From the NCBI GenBank assembly GCA_026745465.1, contig JACYXH010000589.1:236001-300000 (forward strand): a stretch of 64,000 nucleotides of DNA, written 5' to 3'. Origin of the DNA: Lota lota (lineage: Eukaryota > Chordata > Actinopteri > Gadiformes > Lotidae). The position numbers and the translations under genes were made by a program. Shown one piece after another: positions 20,582 to 30,165 of this stretch. Numbering within the stretch: position 1 is the first letter of the stretch; each line of letters opens with the position of its first letter. Below the pieces are notes generated by a model, which ran no database searches, was not told where the DNA came from, and saw only the letters and a list, made by a program, of their open reading frames with translations.

Positions 20582-22207
20582 CTAGTCTGTTTGATTGACA
20601 GGTGAGATGATCAGGGGGGCAGAGTTTTTACCTTTATAATCATAGAGACCTGGGGAGAGGAATGGATTGAGAGGCTCACTAAAGGTGCAGCCAGTAGCAG
20701 AGTAGATATGAACCCTGGCTTCCACATCATAGAAAGAGACCAGACCTTCATCATAATCAACAAACACCCCCACCTTCTGGAGCTCAGCTCTCAGAGGGAG
20801 ACGGACAGCGGGGTTATCATTAAATACCAACCCATCGTTGTCTAAGTTAAGAGTCCAGTAACCATTCTCAGGGGTCACTGTGATCCAACCTTTTCTGTTG
20901 ATGGACTCTCTGGCCACTCCTAAACGCCATGCTGTCTTGTCTTTAACCTGGACCTCAAAATAAAATCTCCCTGAGGAGAAGCTCTGCCTTGTGAGAATAT
21001 ATATTTTCTTTGTAAATCTCTTAGGGTTGTCTGGGAGTTTCTTCACTACATCTCCATCATGTACTTGTTTCCCATCCTCAGACAGGATGAGAGAGGGATG
21101 AGCTGTATCAGGATCCAGAGTCACATCTACTTCATACTGCTGGACCCTCTTCAGTTCAGCATCACACAGCTTCTTCATCTCCATGTTCAGTGTCTCCTCC
21201 AGCTGATCCAGGGATCTCCTCAAGGTCCCTACGTATGACGGAGGACGGACCTCCACCGTTGTCCAGTCCCTGGTGGGTGGAGGATCCTTCAGGGATCTGA
21301 AGGTCTGGAGGAAGTGGAGGTGGTCTTTAGTCTGTGAGAGCTGCTTCACCTCTGAGCTTCTATTGGTCAGATCTTCTATTTCCTGCTCCAGCTCTTTGAT
21401 GAGGTCTTCAACTTGTTTCTCTGTGAATTTCAGTCTCTCTTTAACCATTTGGTTGAAATCATCCTGCCACTCTTCAATGTAGCGCTTCAGAGCAGTGAGG
21501 ACCTGCACACCATCAGCTATCTCTCTGTCTGCGTCTGCTTTGCTGCGGTCCGCTGTGTCTGCAATCTCCTGAATCTTTAGTTTTCTCTCCTTGATCATCT
21601 GCTGAACTTCAGACTCTATCTTCCCCAGCTGGGCCGTCTTCACTTCATATTCCTCCTTTAGAGGTACAACAGGATGGGACTTGTGGTCTGTCTCTGTGCA
21701 GAACTGACACACACACACCTGTTCAGTCTGGCAGAAGAGCTCCAGAAGTCGGTCGTGTTTCTTACACATCCTGTCTTCCAGACGGTCCATAGGCTCGACC
21801 AGCCGATGTCTCTTCAGGACTGCGACTCTCTGATGTGGCTCCAGGTGGGTGTGGCAGTAAGAGGTAAAACACACTAGGCAGGACTTCACAGCCTTCAGCT
21901 GGGTCCCAGTACAGACATCACAGGGAACTTCTCCTGGTTCAACACAAGGCTGCTCTTTGACTCGTACAGAACTTCTAAACTGATCAACCATCTCTGATAT
22001 GAAGGTATTGACCCGTACATCAGGTCTTCTGTGGAAAAGCTCATTGCAAACAGGACATTTGTACCGGATTTGGTCATCCCAGAACGTTGTAATGCAGGTT
22101 CTACAGAAGTTGTGTCCACATGGTGTGGTGACTGGGCTGTTGAACACATCCAGACAGATGGAACATGAAAAGTCCTCCTCAGACCTGGAAGTGTTAGCAG
22201 AGGCCAT
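20582..22207 (-). CDS. TRIM E3 ubiquitin ligase, bloodthirsty-related (btr) type
   Basis: Intact 541-codon single-exon frame. Order: RING finger (about residues 15-57; CSIC, CGHNFC, CPVC zinc ligands), B-box 1-like (about 93-124; CDVC, CLVC, H-x-x-x-H), B-box 2 (about 147-178; CKKHDRLLELFC, CQFCTETDH), coiled coil (about 185-320, with repeated LEQEIEDL/LEETLNMEM heptads), then PRY-SPRY/B30.2 (about 358-541, LDPDTAHPSLILSEDGKQV to VNQTD). Family knowledge: cytosolic RING-type ubiquitin ligase that oligomerises by its coiled coil and recognises targets with B30.2. The start is the first ATG and gives the typical MASA...EEDFSCSICL N-terminus. Btr genes are usually a single long coding exon, as here. 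Related copies lie at 10492-11455 (broken) and 62483-64000 (broken). Target and regulation cannot be read; an antiviral role is inference. Confidence 0.9.
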   Translation of the reverse strand: MASANTSRSEEDFSCSICLDVFNSPVTTPCGHNFCRTCITTFWDDQIRYKCPVCNELFHRRPDVRVNTFISEMVDQFRSSVRVKEQPCVEPGEVPCDVCTGTQLKAVKSCLVCFTSYCHTHLEPHQRVAVLKRHRLVEPMDRLEDRMCKKHDRLLELFCQTEQVCVCQFCTETDHKSHPVVPLKEEYEVKTAQLGKIESEVQQMIKERKLKIQEIADTADRSKADADREIADGVQVLTALKRYIEEWQDDFNQMVKERLKFTEKQVEDLIKELEQEIEDLTNRSSEVKQLSQTKDHLHFLQTFRSLKDPPPTRDWTTVEVRPPSYVGTLRRSLDQLEETLNMEMKKLCDAELKRVQQYEVDVTLDPDTAHPSLILSEDGKQVHDGDVVKKLPDNPKRFTKKIYILTRQSFSSGRFYFEVQVKDKTAWRLGVARESINRKGWITVTPENGYWTLNLDNDGLVFNDNPAVRLPLRAELQKVGVFVDYDEGLVSFYDVEARVHIYSATGCTFSEPLNPFLSPGLYDYKGKNSAPLIISPVNQTD

Positions 22208-22950
22208 TCCTATAAGAGATGTGTTTAATAACGTTAAAAGAACATTATTTTTGTTTTTAAATTGTATAACAATGGTAAACTAACAGTTTTAACTTGTTCT
22301 AATGTATGTGTGTTATATATTTTATATATTCATATAGTTTCAAGCAGAAATCATCATTCAACAGGAGGTACAACATGGAGCCCTGCAGACAGGACAGCTT
22401 CATGAGGATTATAGTCAACATGTTGGACTCACCTGATAATGTTTCTGTCAGACTATTTAGTTTATAAAGTGTTGTTCTTTGTCTCCAGAAAGAGAGAAGT
22501 GCCTCCATGTCGTGTTACTTTGGTCAATTTGAATTTCAATTAAAGAAATAATTCATCTTCAAAGTAAATGTATATCAATTATTGTCCATAAGTGTCCAAA
22601 AACCACGTTAGCATAGGGTGAGCAGTCTCTGACTCCTGCCCAGCTGAAACAGCCGAGTGTTACAATGCTACACTTTCAGATGTCGGAGATAGGAGTTAAC
22701 ATGGAAGCACTTATTCTGTTAGTCCCTGAAAATTATCTAGAGCGTCAATTACAACGTTATCCTAGTGATACAAAACCACACTGTCTACAACATGGGAAGT
22801 TATTTAAATACTCATGACAGGGTGAATTATTTAATCATTATAATATAAATATAGTAGCCTATAGTATAGTAATAATAATAAGATGCATACCGTTAATGTC
22901 ACCCAGGGACACTTCAGATGTAGGACCAATCCTAATACAGAAGAATGAAA
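22208..22950 (-). promoter_or_regulatory. Upstream region of the TRIM gene
   Basis: About 740 bp between the TRIM start codon and a SINE remnant. An acceptor-like tract just before the ATG (minus strand: ttaaacacatctcttatag) suggests a spliced 5' untranslated exon upstream. No clear TATA box or other element can be named. Confidence 0.35.
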
Positions 22951-22954
22951 AACT

Positions 22955-23231
22955 ATTATTTCAACGATAACCGGGTGCTTGACTCCAGGCTGAAAGGTTC
23001 TTGGTTTGATCCCCAATGTCCAAAGTCCAACCTGTTGGCAGCAAGATGCCCCCTAACCCCTACCTGCTCCTTAATGACCTGTCTCTGTACTGTCTAACCC
23101 CTACCTGCTCCTTAATGACCTGTCTCTGTACTGTCTAACCCCTACCTGCTCCTTAATGACCTGTCTCTGTACTGTCTAACCCCTACCTGCTCCCTAATGA
23201 CCTGTCTCTGTACTGTCTAACCCCTACCTGC
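22955..23231 (+). mobile_element. SINE remnant with a 41-bp tandem expansion
   Basis: A B-box-like ggtttgatcccc at about 23008 and the following ttggcagcaagatgcc/ccctaacccc motif resemble fish tRNA-derived SINEs. From 23053 the end is amplified into four or more 41-bp units (ctaacccctacctgctcctt then aatgacctgtctctgtactgt). The retrotransposon LTR begins directly after it. Confidence 0.5.
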
Positions 23232-23232
23232 T

Positions 23233-23894
23233 TGTGACGAAGTGATCGTCACATGTTGTACCAATGGTACAGCGCTACGAAGCGCCAAGACAATTTTTAA
23301 CAGCTTATGGACATTTGCACGTTATATGTTATTTCTGTATTTCCTGGCCAATCCGTTTGTAAAATCACATCCATCATACTCACCACAGTTCTCCTGCATT
23401 AAGGGCAAGTTTGCATTCACTTCCGCAATATATGTCACGGGATCGCGCTGGGTCAGGCCATCGCGGTAAATGGTGAGGGGTATTTTTAGGTATTCTTAAA
23501 ATACCTATTATATGTGTGGGTAAAATATATGGATTAAGTTGTGCGGTGTTTGTATTAGGTTTAGGGTAATAATATACTTTTGTTTTGTGTTATGGCTGGG
23601 TAAAATTGACGGAAGGGTTAATTGATTTATAAATGACTTGGTTTAGCTTAGAGGTGGAGCTAACCAACTGCTATTGCTATTTAAGCCTGAGTGGCTTCAT
23701 TAGTAGGGGGGAGACGGTTAGAGACGGTTGCGATAGCCGTAATTGTTGTAGGTCATGATTGACATTTATGTGTTATGTTAGTTCCTGTCTGCGTTCTTGT
23801 TTGTTGTCCTATAGTTTGTGTAATAAATATTTCCCTTTAACTTCAACGTGTGGCTTTACCTCAGTTGGACCAAGAGGCACATTACCCTACGACA
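23233..23894 (+). repeat. 5' LTR of the Gmr1-like element
   Basis: 662 bp, TG...CA. The first 65 bp contains three successive inverted repeats (TGTGACGA/TCGTCACA, TGTACC/GGTACA, GCGCT/AGCGC-type). A TATA-like tatttaag lies near 23679 and an aataaatatt signal near 23823. The internal region begins at 23895 with tttggtggcagtgg, where a primer-binding site is expected; I cannot assign the tRNA. Confidence 0.9.
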
Positions 23895-23934
23895 TTTGGT
23901 GGCAGTGGTTTTCGGGACCAGTAGCCAATGAGGG

Positions 23935-25881
23935 ATGAGCATGCGTCGAAGAAAGCAGCAGGATTGCAGCCTGGAAAAAGGTGCAGAAGGCGGGGCTATT
24001 GAAGAGTCTGAAGTCACGGAACTGAGAGCCATGTTTCGTGACTTCATGCGGACTCAAAAGGAGAAGGACGCGGCGCAAAGAGAGTTCGAGAAGAACCAGG
24101 AGGAGCGGTGGCGTTATGTGGGCCACCAGTTAAAAAAAATTGAAGCGGGAGCTACTAAGGACAGGAGTGGACGCATGGAAGTGGTGGCAGAGCCAGGTCC
24201 ACCATGGATCCAGCAGGGCCAGCTGTCTGGGTGGAGAGGCCCTAAAATGCAGCGCTTCTTGGAAGAAGAGAACATTGAACACTTTCTGACGGCATTTGAA
24301 CGCATGGCTACAGTGAGCCAGTGTCCCATGGCAGAGTGGGCAATCTACTTGGTCCCTCTTTTAACGGGAAAAGCTAGAGCAGCCTACATAGCCATGGACA
24401 TGGAGGACACACTATGTTATCAGAAAGTCAAAGCAGCCATTTTGGCTAAGTATGAAATTAACAGTGAGACCTATAGACTGAAGTTCCGAGCAATGGAGGT
24501 CTTACCAGAAGAGACCCCCAGAGAGCTTTTCACAAGGCTAAATGAGCTCTATGAGAAGTGGGTTTCTCCAAAGACTCACACAAAGGAGCAGATCGGGGAG
24601 AAGATCGTCTTGGAGCAGTTCCTCCGGATGGTCAACACGGATGTTCAGCTGTGGATCCGGGAACATAACCCCAGCACAGCTCAAGAGGCAGTACTACTCG
24701 CTGACTCCTTCATCACAGCGCGTCGACACTTCAGATCCTACCAGATGGGAGGAGATCAACCACCAAGCTCATCTCCATGGGGTAGGTCTGAGGGTGGTCA
24801 GGCGAGTGGTCAAGGCTGGCAGTATGTGAACTATCCCAGGAACCCAGTTAGATCAGGTGGTCATCCCAGAGATGTTGGTCCCATAAGCAATCCATTAACA
24901 CCCAGTGGTAGCCCTAGACCAGCAAAAGAACCCCTAGTGTGTTATCACTGTGGCCAGCCTGGGCACATTAAGCCTAAGTGTCCCCTGATAAAGCCTAAAA
25001 GCACATATGTGTGTGGTATAGATAGGCAGGGTCCAGAGCACCAGTGGGAGTCATTGGTTTGGGTGGGAATCAGGGGGAAAAGGGTGCAGGCTATGATTGA
25101 CACAGGCAGCAATCAGACATTAGTCAAAGCACACCTAATTCCCAAATCGGAGATAAGGCACGAACACACAGTCATCACACGTTGCGTCCATGGTCACAAT
25201 AAAACATATCCAACAGCAGACATTTACCTGGAGGTTGAGGGACAAGAGTACCTGGTTACTGTTGGAGTGCTGGAGGACTTGCCATACCCCGTGGTATTGG
25301 GGAAAGACATGCCAGGGCTAGTGCAACTTTTAAATATAGAGAAAGCATGTCACATGGTGGTTACTCGGGCACAGGCACAGGCACCAAGGGACAGTACGTG
25401 GGATGAGTTGCCATTTTCTCACCCCACTAAACAAGTAAAGACAAGGAGCCAGAGAAGGAGGGACAGGTTTCAAGGGACCCCAGTGCACGAGACAGTTCCC
25501 ATACCTTCACTGGAGAATAGCGAGCAGGTCACAATCCCAGCAGACATCAGGGAATTACAGAGAGCCGATGTCACCCTTACTTCCTTCTACAAGGACTTGT
25601 TAGAGGATGGTGATGGTAATGCGGAAGGGCCCAAGTTTAGGCTTAGGCAAGGCATACTGTACCGCCATGGGGAAGAGGGGGAGCAGCTGGTTGTGCCAAG
25701 GGATCTCAGGGAAAAGGTGCTAGAGTTAGGGCACTCTAGTCCATGGGCAGGTCACCTAGGCCAGAACAAATCATGGGAAAGGGTTGCAGGGAGGTTTTAT
25801 TGGCCAAACATGTATTCAGCTGATACAGTACTGCAAGTCTTGTCCCCAGTGTCAGCTGACAGCACCGGGAAAGAAGGGTAA
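23935..25881 (+). CDS. gag: Gag-protease (and start of integrase) frame of the Gmr1-like element
   Basis: 648 codons from the ATG at 23935. Residues about 180-262 resemble a SCAN-like capsid segment (FRAMEVLPEETPRELFTRLN, then TKEQIGEKIVLEQFL). A CCHC zinc knuckle, CYHCGQPGHIKPKC, is at about residue 336, and an aspartic-protease site, MIDTGSNQTLV, at about 387. The last part, from about residue 597 (LGHSSPWAGHLGQNKSW), is the start of the integrase H2C2 zinc-binding domain; the frame is lost near 25825 and runs to an unrelated stop. Gag forms the particle; protease would process the polyprotein. Confidence 0.85.
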   Translation: MSMRRRKQQDCSLEKGAEGGAIEESEVTELRAMFRDFMRTQKEKDAAQREFEKNQEERWRYVGHQLKKIEAGATKDRSGRMEVVAEPGPPWIQQGQLSGWRGPKMQRFLEEENIEHFLTAFERMATVSQCPMAEWAIYLVPLLTGKARAAYIAMDMEDTLCYQKVKAAILAKYEINSETYRLKFRAMEVLPEETPRELFTRLNELYEKWVSPKTHTKEQIGEKIVLEQFLRMVNTDVQLWIREHNPSTAQEAVLLADSFITARRHFRSYQMGGDQPPSSSPWGRSEGGQASGQGWQYVNYPRNPVRSGGHPRDVGPISNPLTPSGSPRPAKEPLVCYHCGQPGHIKPKCPLIKPKSTYVCGIDRQGPEHQWESLVWVGIRGKRVQAMIDTGSNQTLVKAHLIPKSEIRHEHTVITRCVHGHNKTYPTADIYLEVEGQEYLVTVGVLEDLPYPVVLGKDMPGLVQLLNIEKACHMVVTRAQAQAPRDSTWDELPFSHPTKQVKTRSQRRRDRFQGTPVHETVPIPSLENSEQVTIPADIRELQRADVTLTSFYKDLLEDGDGNAEGPKFRLRQGILYRHGEEGEQLVVPRDLREKVLELGHSSPWAGHLGQNKSWERVAGRFYWPNMYSADTVLQVLSPVSADSTGKEG

Positions 25882-26680
25882 CAGGGCACCATTAATACCT
25901 TTACCTATTATAGATATACCATTTAGCAGAATAGCCATGGACATTGTGGGGCCTCTAGAGCGTAGTCGTAGAGGAAACCGATACATCTTGGTTATCTCTG
26001 ACTATGCTACCAGGTACCCCGAGGCATTTCCGCTTAGGAATGTGAAGGCCAGGCAGGTAGCTAATGCGCTTCTCCAGCTGTTAACCAGGGTAGGGATCCC
26101 GAGGGAGGTACTGACAGACCAGGGCACAAACTTTACTTCAAAGTTTCTCAGGCAGGTCTACCAGTATTTAGGGATCAAGGCTATTAAGACCACACCTTAC
26201 CACCCTCAGACAGACGGGCTTGTGGAGCGCCTCAACCAGACCCTGAAGTCTATGCTGCGGAAGTTTGTGTTGGACACAGGTGCAGACTGGGACGAGTGGC
26301 TACCATACCTGCTGTTTGCCTACCGAGAGGTTCCTCAGTCATGCACTGGCTTCTCACCTTTCGAGTTGCTCTACGGGAGGAAGGTGAGAGGTCCACTGGA
26401 TGTGCTGAAGGAGGCCTGGGAAGGAGACCAGCCAGAAAAGCAGGTGAACATTTTGTCCTACATTTTAAAAATGAGGGACAGGATGGAGACATTGACGGAG
26501 GAAGTGCAGCAAAATCTCAAAGCTGCACAAGCCACCCAGAAGAGGTGGTATGACAAGTCTTCGAGAGACCGTTCTTTCAAGCCGGGCAGCAGGTTCTCCT
26601 GTTGTTGCCGACATGTGAGAGCAGTCTATTGGCCAAGTGGCAGGGACCATATGTGGTTCGTCAAAAGACTGGGCCGGTGA
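25784..26680 (+). pseudogene. Integrase core of the Gmr1-like element (frame-disrupted)
   Basis: The frame picks up from the gag-protease frame at about 25825 with the second half of the zinc motif (YCKSCPQC). It then carries the DDE core: MDIVGPL with the first Asp, LTDQGTNFTS with the second Asp, and TDGLVERLNQTLKSML with the Glu. The frame is lost again near 26600 and ends at an unrelated stop at 26680. The C-terminal part continues at 26602-26877. It inserts the DNA copy into the host genome; in this copy it is split over three frames. Confidence 0.85.
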
Positions 26681-26877
26681 CGTACGAGGTCATCATGCCA
26701 GAGAGGAGGAAGCAGACGCAGACGTTCCACATCAACCTGCTGAAGGAGTGGGTTCCCCGTGAGGAGCCTGCTGTCGTGCTGTTTGCCAGGAGGGTCGTGG
26801 AGGAAAATGAGGGAGATGAGCAGTTTTTCCCTACAACCGATGGTTCTGGAGTCCAGGTAGACATGCACCACCTCTAG
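26602..26877 (+). pseudogene. Integrase C-terminal region of the Gmr1-like element
   Basis: Continues the integrase after a frame change: contains the GPY/F-type module (WQGPYVVRQKTGPVTYEV, then HINLLKEW). Ends at a TAG at 26875-26877. Downstream in the same frame the translation still looks element-like (LFAETPGLTQL), so the TAG is probably a later nonsense change. The frame then shifts again before the RT region. Confidence 0.75.
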
Positions 26878-26942
26878 GTTTCCCAGCAGGAGGCGCTGGC
26901 TAGCTGTTGTCCGGTGGGGCTGTTTGCTGAGACTCCTGGCCT

Positions 26943-28244
26943 CACACAGCTGGCTCAAGGAAGGAACCAGGACCGATCAGGGTCCCGAGCTACAGGATTC
27001 CAGCTCAGATGGTTCCAAAGCTCAAGAAGGAGCTAGAAACAATGAAAGAGATGGGGATCATCGAACCATCTCACAGTGAGTGGTCATGTCCCATTGTTAT
27101 TGTGCCCAAAAAGGACGGTACTCTGCGTTTTTGCAATGACTTTAGAAAGTTGAACACCATTTCAACTTTCGACCGTTACCCTATGCCCAGAGTGGACGAT
27201 CTTCTGGACAGGTTGGGCTGTGCCAGATATCTGACCACCTTGGACCTGTGTAAGGGGTACTGGCAAGTTCCTCTGTCAGAGGAGACAAAACCCCTGATGG
27301 CATTCAGAACACCGTTTGGTTTTTACCAACACACGGTGATGCCATTTGGTCTGAAGGGGGCGCCCGCAACGTTTCAGCGCCTCATGGATGGGGTGTTGGA
27401 AGGTGCTTGGGATTACGCAGGGGCGTACCTGGACGACATCATAGTCTTTAGCGAGACTTGGGAGGATCATCTGGTCCACTTCCAAGACATTATCCAGCGA
27501 ATCAAGGATGCTGGCCTGACCATGAATCCCTCCAAGTGCTCCTTTGCCCAGTCACAGGTGGAGTACCTGGGATTTGTCATCGGCGGTGGGTCAGTAAGGC
27601 CACAGGTGGGGAAGGTGAGTGCCCTCACTGATACCCCAGTACCAAAAACTAAATCCCAGGTGAGGTCTTTCCTGGGGATGGTTGGGTGGTACAGACGGTT
27701 TATCCCTAACTGCTCTAGTAGGGCAGCCGTCTTAACCGAATTGACTAAGAAAGACAGTCCAAACAAGGTCAATTGGACTGCTCAGTGTCAGCTTGCCTTT
27801 GAGGACTTGAGGAATTGTCTTTGCAGTGATCCAGTGTTGCAACAGCCAGACTTTGATCTCCCTTTTACGGTGCAGACAGATGCCTCTGGTGTGGGGCTTG
27901 GGGCTGTTCTGTTACAGGGGGAGGAGAGTGGCCGGAAACCGATTATGTTTCTAAGCAGGAAGTTGTTTCCCAGAGAGTGCAGGTACTCTACTGTGGAGAA
28001 GGAGTGCCTTGCCCTCAAGTGGGCGCTAGACTCTCTGCGCTACTACCTGATGGGGAAGAGCTTCACCGTGGAGACCGATCACAGGGCCTTGCAGTGGCTC
28101 CACAAAATGAAAGACTCCAACGACCGCATTACACGGTGGTATTTGGCCCTTCAGCCATACAACTTCGTGGTGAAGTACAGACCGGGGGCGCAGAATGTGA
28201 CTGCCGATTACCTGTCTCGTGTTTTCGAGGACGAAAACATTTGA
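26943..28244 (+). CDS. pol: Reverse transcriptase-RNase H of the Gmr1-like element
   Basis: Open from about 26943; the first ATG is at 27009, but homology (GPIRVPSYRIP) starts before it, so the true product was a larger polyprotein. RT motifs in order: VPKKDGTLRFCNDFRKLN, LDLCKGYWQVPL, FGLKGAPATFQRLMD, and the catalytic YLDDII at about 27427. RNase H follows from about 27860: TDASGVGLGAVL with the first Asp, E of VEKECLALKWAL, TDHRALQW. It ends EDENI-stop 13 bp before the 3' LTR. This part is undamaged over more than 430 codons. Confidence 0.9.
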   Translation, partial: HTAGSRKEPGPIRVPSYRIPAQMVPKLKKELETMKEMGIIEPSHSEWSCPIVIVPKKDGTLRFCNDFRKLNTISTFDRYPMPRVDDLLDRLGCARYLTTLDLCKGYWQVPLSEETKPLMAFRTPFGFYQHTVMPFGLKGAPATFQRLMDGVLEGAWDYAGAYLDDIIVFSETWEDHLVHFQDIIQRIKDAGLTMNPSKCSFAQSQVEYLGFVIGGGSVRPQVGKVSALTDTPVPKTKSQVRSFLGMVGWYRRFIPNCSSRAAVLTELTKKDSPNKVNWTAQCQLAFEDLRNCLCSDPVLQQPDFDLPFTVQTDASGVGLGAVLLQGEESGRKPIMFLSRKLFPRECRYSTVEKECLALKWALDSLRYYLMGKSFTVETDHRALQWLHKMKDSNDRITRWYLALQPYNFVVKYRPGAQNVTADYLSRVFEDENI

Positions 28245-28257
28245 AGGAGGGGGGTAA

Positions 28258-28939
28258 TGTGACGAAGTGATCGTCACATGTTGTACCGATGGCACAGCGC
28301 TACAAAGCGCCACGGCATGGAAGCCGACTATTTTTAACAGCATATGGACATTTGCGCACGTTATGTTATTTCTGTATTTCCTGTCTGTTTGTAAAACCAC
28401 ATCACTCATACTCACCACAGTTCTCCTGCATTAAGGGCAAGTTTGCATTCACTTCCGCAGTTTATGTCACGGGATCGCGCTGGGTCAGGCCATCGCGGTA
28501 AATGGTGAGGGGTATTTGTAGGTATTCTTAAAATACCTATTATATGTGTGGGTAAAATATATGGATTAAGTTGTGCTGTGTTTGTATTAGGTTTAGGATA
28601 ATAATATACTTTTGTTTTGGTATTATGGCTGGTTAAAATTGATGTGAGGGTTTAATTGATTTATAATCACTTGGTTTAGCTTAGAGGTGGAGCTAACCAA
28701 CTGCTACTGCTATTTAAGCCTGGATGGCTTCATTAGTAGGGGGGAGACGCTTGAAGACGGTTGGTGATGGTTGCGAGAGCCATCATTGATGTAGGTCACG
28801 CTTGACATTTATGTATGTGTTATGTTAGTTCCTGTCTGCGTTCTTGTTTGTTCTCGTATAGTTTGTAATAAATATCTACATTGAACTTCAACGTGTGGCT
28901 TAACCTCAATTGGACCAAAAGGCACATTACCCTACGACA
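28258..28939 (+). repeat. 3' LTR of the Gmr1-like element
   Basis: 682 bp, same termini as the 5' LTR. It differs by many substitutions and by small insertions, including an extra block around 28310-28325 and around 28760, so the insertion is not recent. Confidence 0.9.
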
Positions 28940-29340
28940 CACCCCAACACCACCCCAAAACCACATTACCCCAACACCACCCCAACACCACCCCAACACC
29001 AACCAAACACCCTCACCACCCCAACACCACCCCAACACCACACCACCCCAACAGCAAGACCACCCAAACACCACCCAACAACAACACCACCCCAACACCA
29101 CCCCAACACCAGCAACACCCCGACTCCACCCCAACTCCACTCCAACACCAACACCACCCCAACACCATCCCTACCACCACCCCAACACCAACACCGCCCC
29201 AACATCAGCACCACCCAAGCACCACCCAACACCAACATCACCCCAACACCAACACCAACCCAAAACAAGCACCACCCAACATCACACAATCCCAACACCA
29301 ACACCACCCAAACACCACCCTGAGACCACCCCAACACCAC
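28940..29340. repeat. CCCCAACACCA minisatellite
   Basis: About 400 bp of imperfect 11-12-bp units rich in cc/aaca. Thr-Pro-Gln-His frames on both strands are artefacts. It starts exactly where the 3' LTR ends. Confidence 0.93.
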
Positions 29341-29465
29341 AAAAGAAGAAGAAGAGAGAACAGATGTGTTTATTGCCGCTACGCTCGCTGCAGGAACTCA
29401 CCCCGGCGTGCACGCGCACAGTGCACACACGAGCAGCAGAGCTATGAGAGCAGCGCTCCGGGTTT
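29341..29465 (+). repeat. Partial copy of the NLR upstream region
   Basis: Matches 31723-31888 (aaagaagaagaagagagaac to cagcgctccgggtttgg) except for a small deletion around the cagacagcggattcag stretch. It ends, like its partner, in a (GT)n array. A solitary copy of the block that lies upstream of the plus-strand NLR gene. Confidence 0.8.
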
Positions 29466-29507
<42 letters not shown>

Positions 29508-29617
29508 TGTGGGTGTGTGTGTGTGTGTGTGTGTGTGTTGCATCAATGTAGACATGATGCAACACCAAACCCCTAGGTATTTTATTTAGGAACAAATCCA
29601 ACTAGATTTTAATATGT

Positions 29618-29680
<63 letters not shown>
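29466..29680. repeat. (GT)n arrays
   Basis: (GT)n at 29468-29540, with one cttgtggg interruption, and at 29616-29678. Confidence 0.95.
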
Positions 29681-29839
29681 ACGTGGTAGGGGCAAGGAGT
29701 GAACTGGGATTGGGCCTAAGTCTCTTGACCTCAGGGTTCAGAGGATAGCCTAGCATCATAGAGCCAGAGTCTAGGGTCATGGGGTCAAGGTCCCTCTGTC
29801 ATGGGGGAGGTTGTTAGAGTCATCCAACATTAGCTCACA

Positions 29840-29932
29840 TCCAACAGTTCACCTCCCTGCTCAAGCTTTGACACACTCTGTGTTTTAAGATGCCTCGACC
29901 AAATGCAAATATATAAATATATTGACACACAC

Positions 29933-29979
<47 letters not shown>

Positions 29980-30165
29980 CACGTTCCCTAGTTTCTGCCC
30001 CAGTTTGTCGATTCCTTGTTTGGTGTAGGTTTGTTTATGTCTGCCTGCGGGGGGGGGGGGGGGGGGGGGGGGGGGCATTTGGGTTCACCTCCCTGCACAA
30101 GCAGTGACGTACTCAGTGTTTTAAGATGCCTCCATCAAATGCAAATATATGTCAATATATTAACC
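29840..30165. repeat. Imperfect tandem duplication with (CA)n and poly-G
   Basis: ttcacctccctgctcaagc...gtgttttaagatgcct at 29847-29895 is repeated at 30085-30135. Between them lie (CA)n (29923-29982), ttccctagtttctgccccag (29984) and a poly-G tract (30049-30075). The last two features recur at 30770-30829. Confidence 0.8.

Larger units (their letters stand above)
23233..28939 (+). mobile_element. Gmr1-like Ty3/gypsy LTR retrotransposon
   Basis: A 5.7-kb element bounded by two LTRs (23233-23894 and 28258-28939), each starting TGTGACGAAG and ending CCTACGACA. Gene order is gag, protease, integrase, then reverse transcriptase-RNase H next to the 3' LTR. Placing integrase before RT is the diagnostic, unusual arrangement of Gmr1, described from Atlantic cod; other Ty3/gypsy elements have integrase last. 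A polypurine tract (gaaggagggggg) precedes the 3' LTR. Lesions: the frame changes near 25825, 26600 and 26960, and there is a stop at 26875-26877, so this copy is probably not autonomous, barring assembly errors. No envelope gene. No target-site duplication is seen: the left flank is the SINE/41-bp array and the right flank the CCCCAACACCA satellite. Confidence 0.88.

Noticed and set aside
28881-29447. 188-codon Thr/Pro/His-rich plus-strand frame and 124-codon minus-strand Val/Gly/Leu/Trp-rich frame
   Set aside because: Produced by the CCCCAACACCA array next to the 3' LTR.
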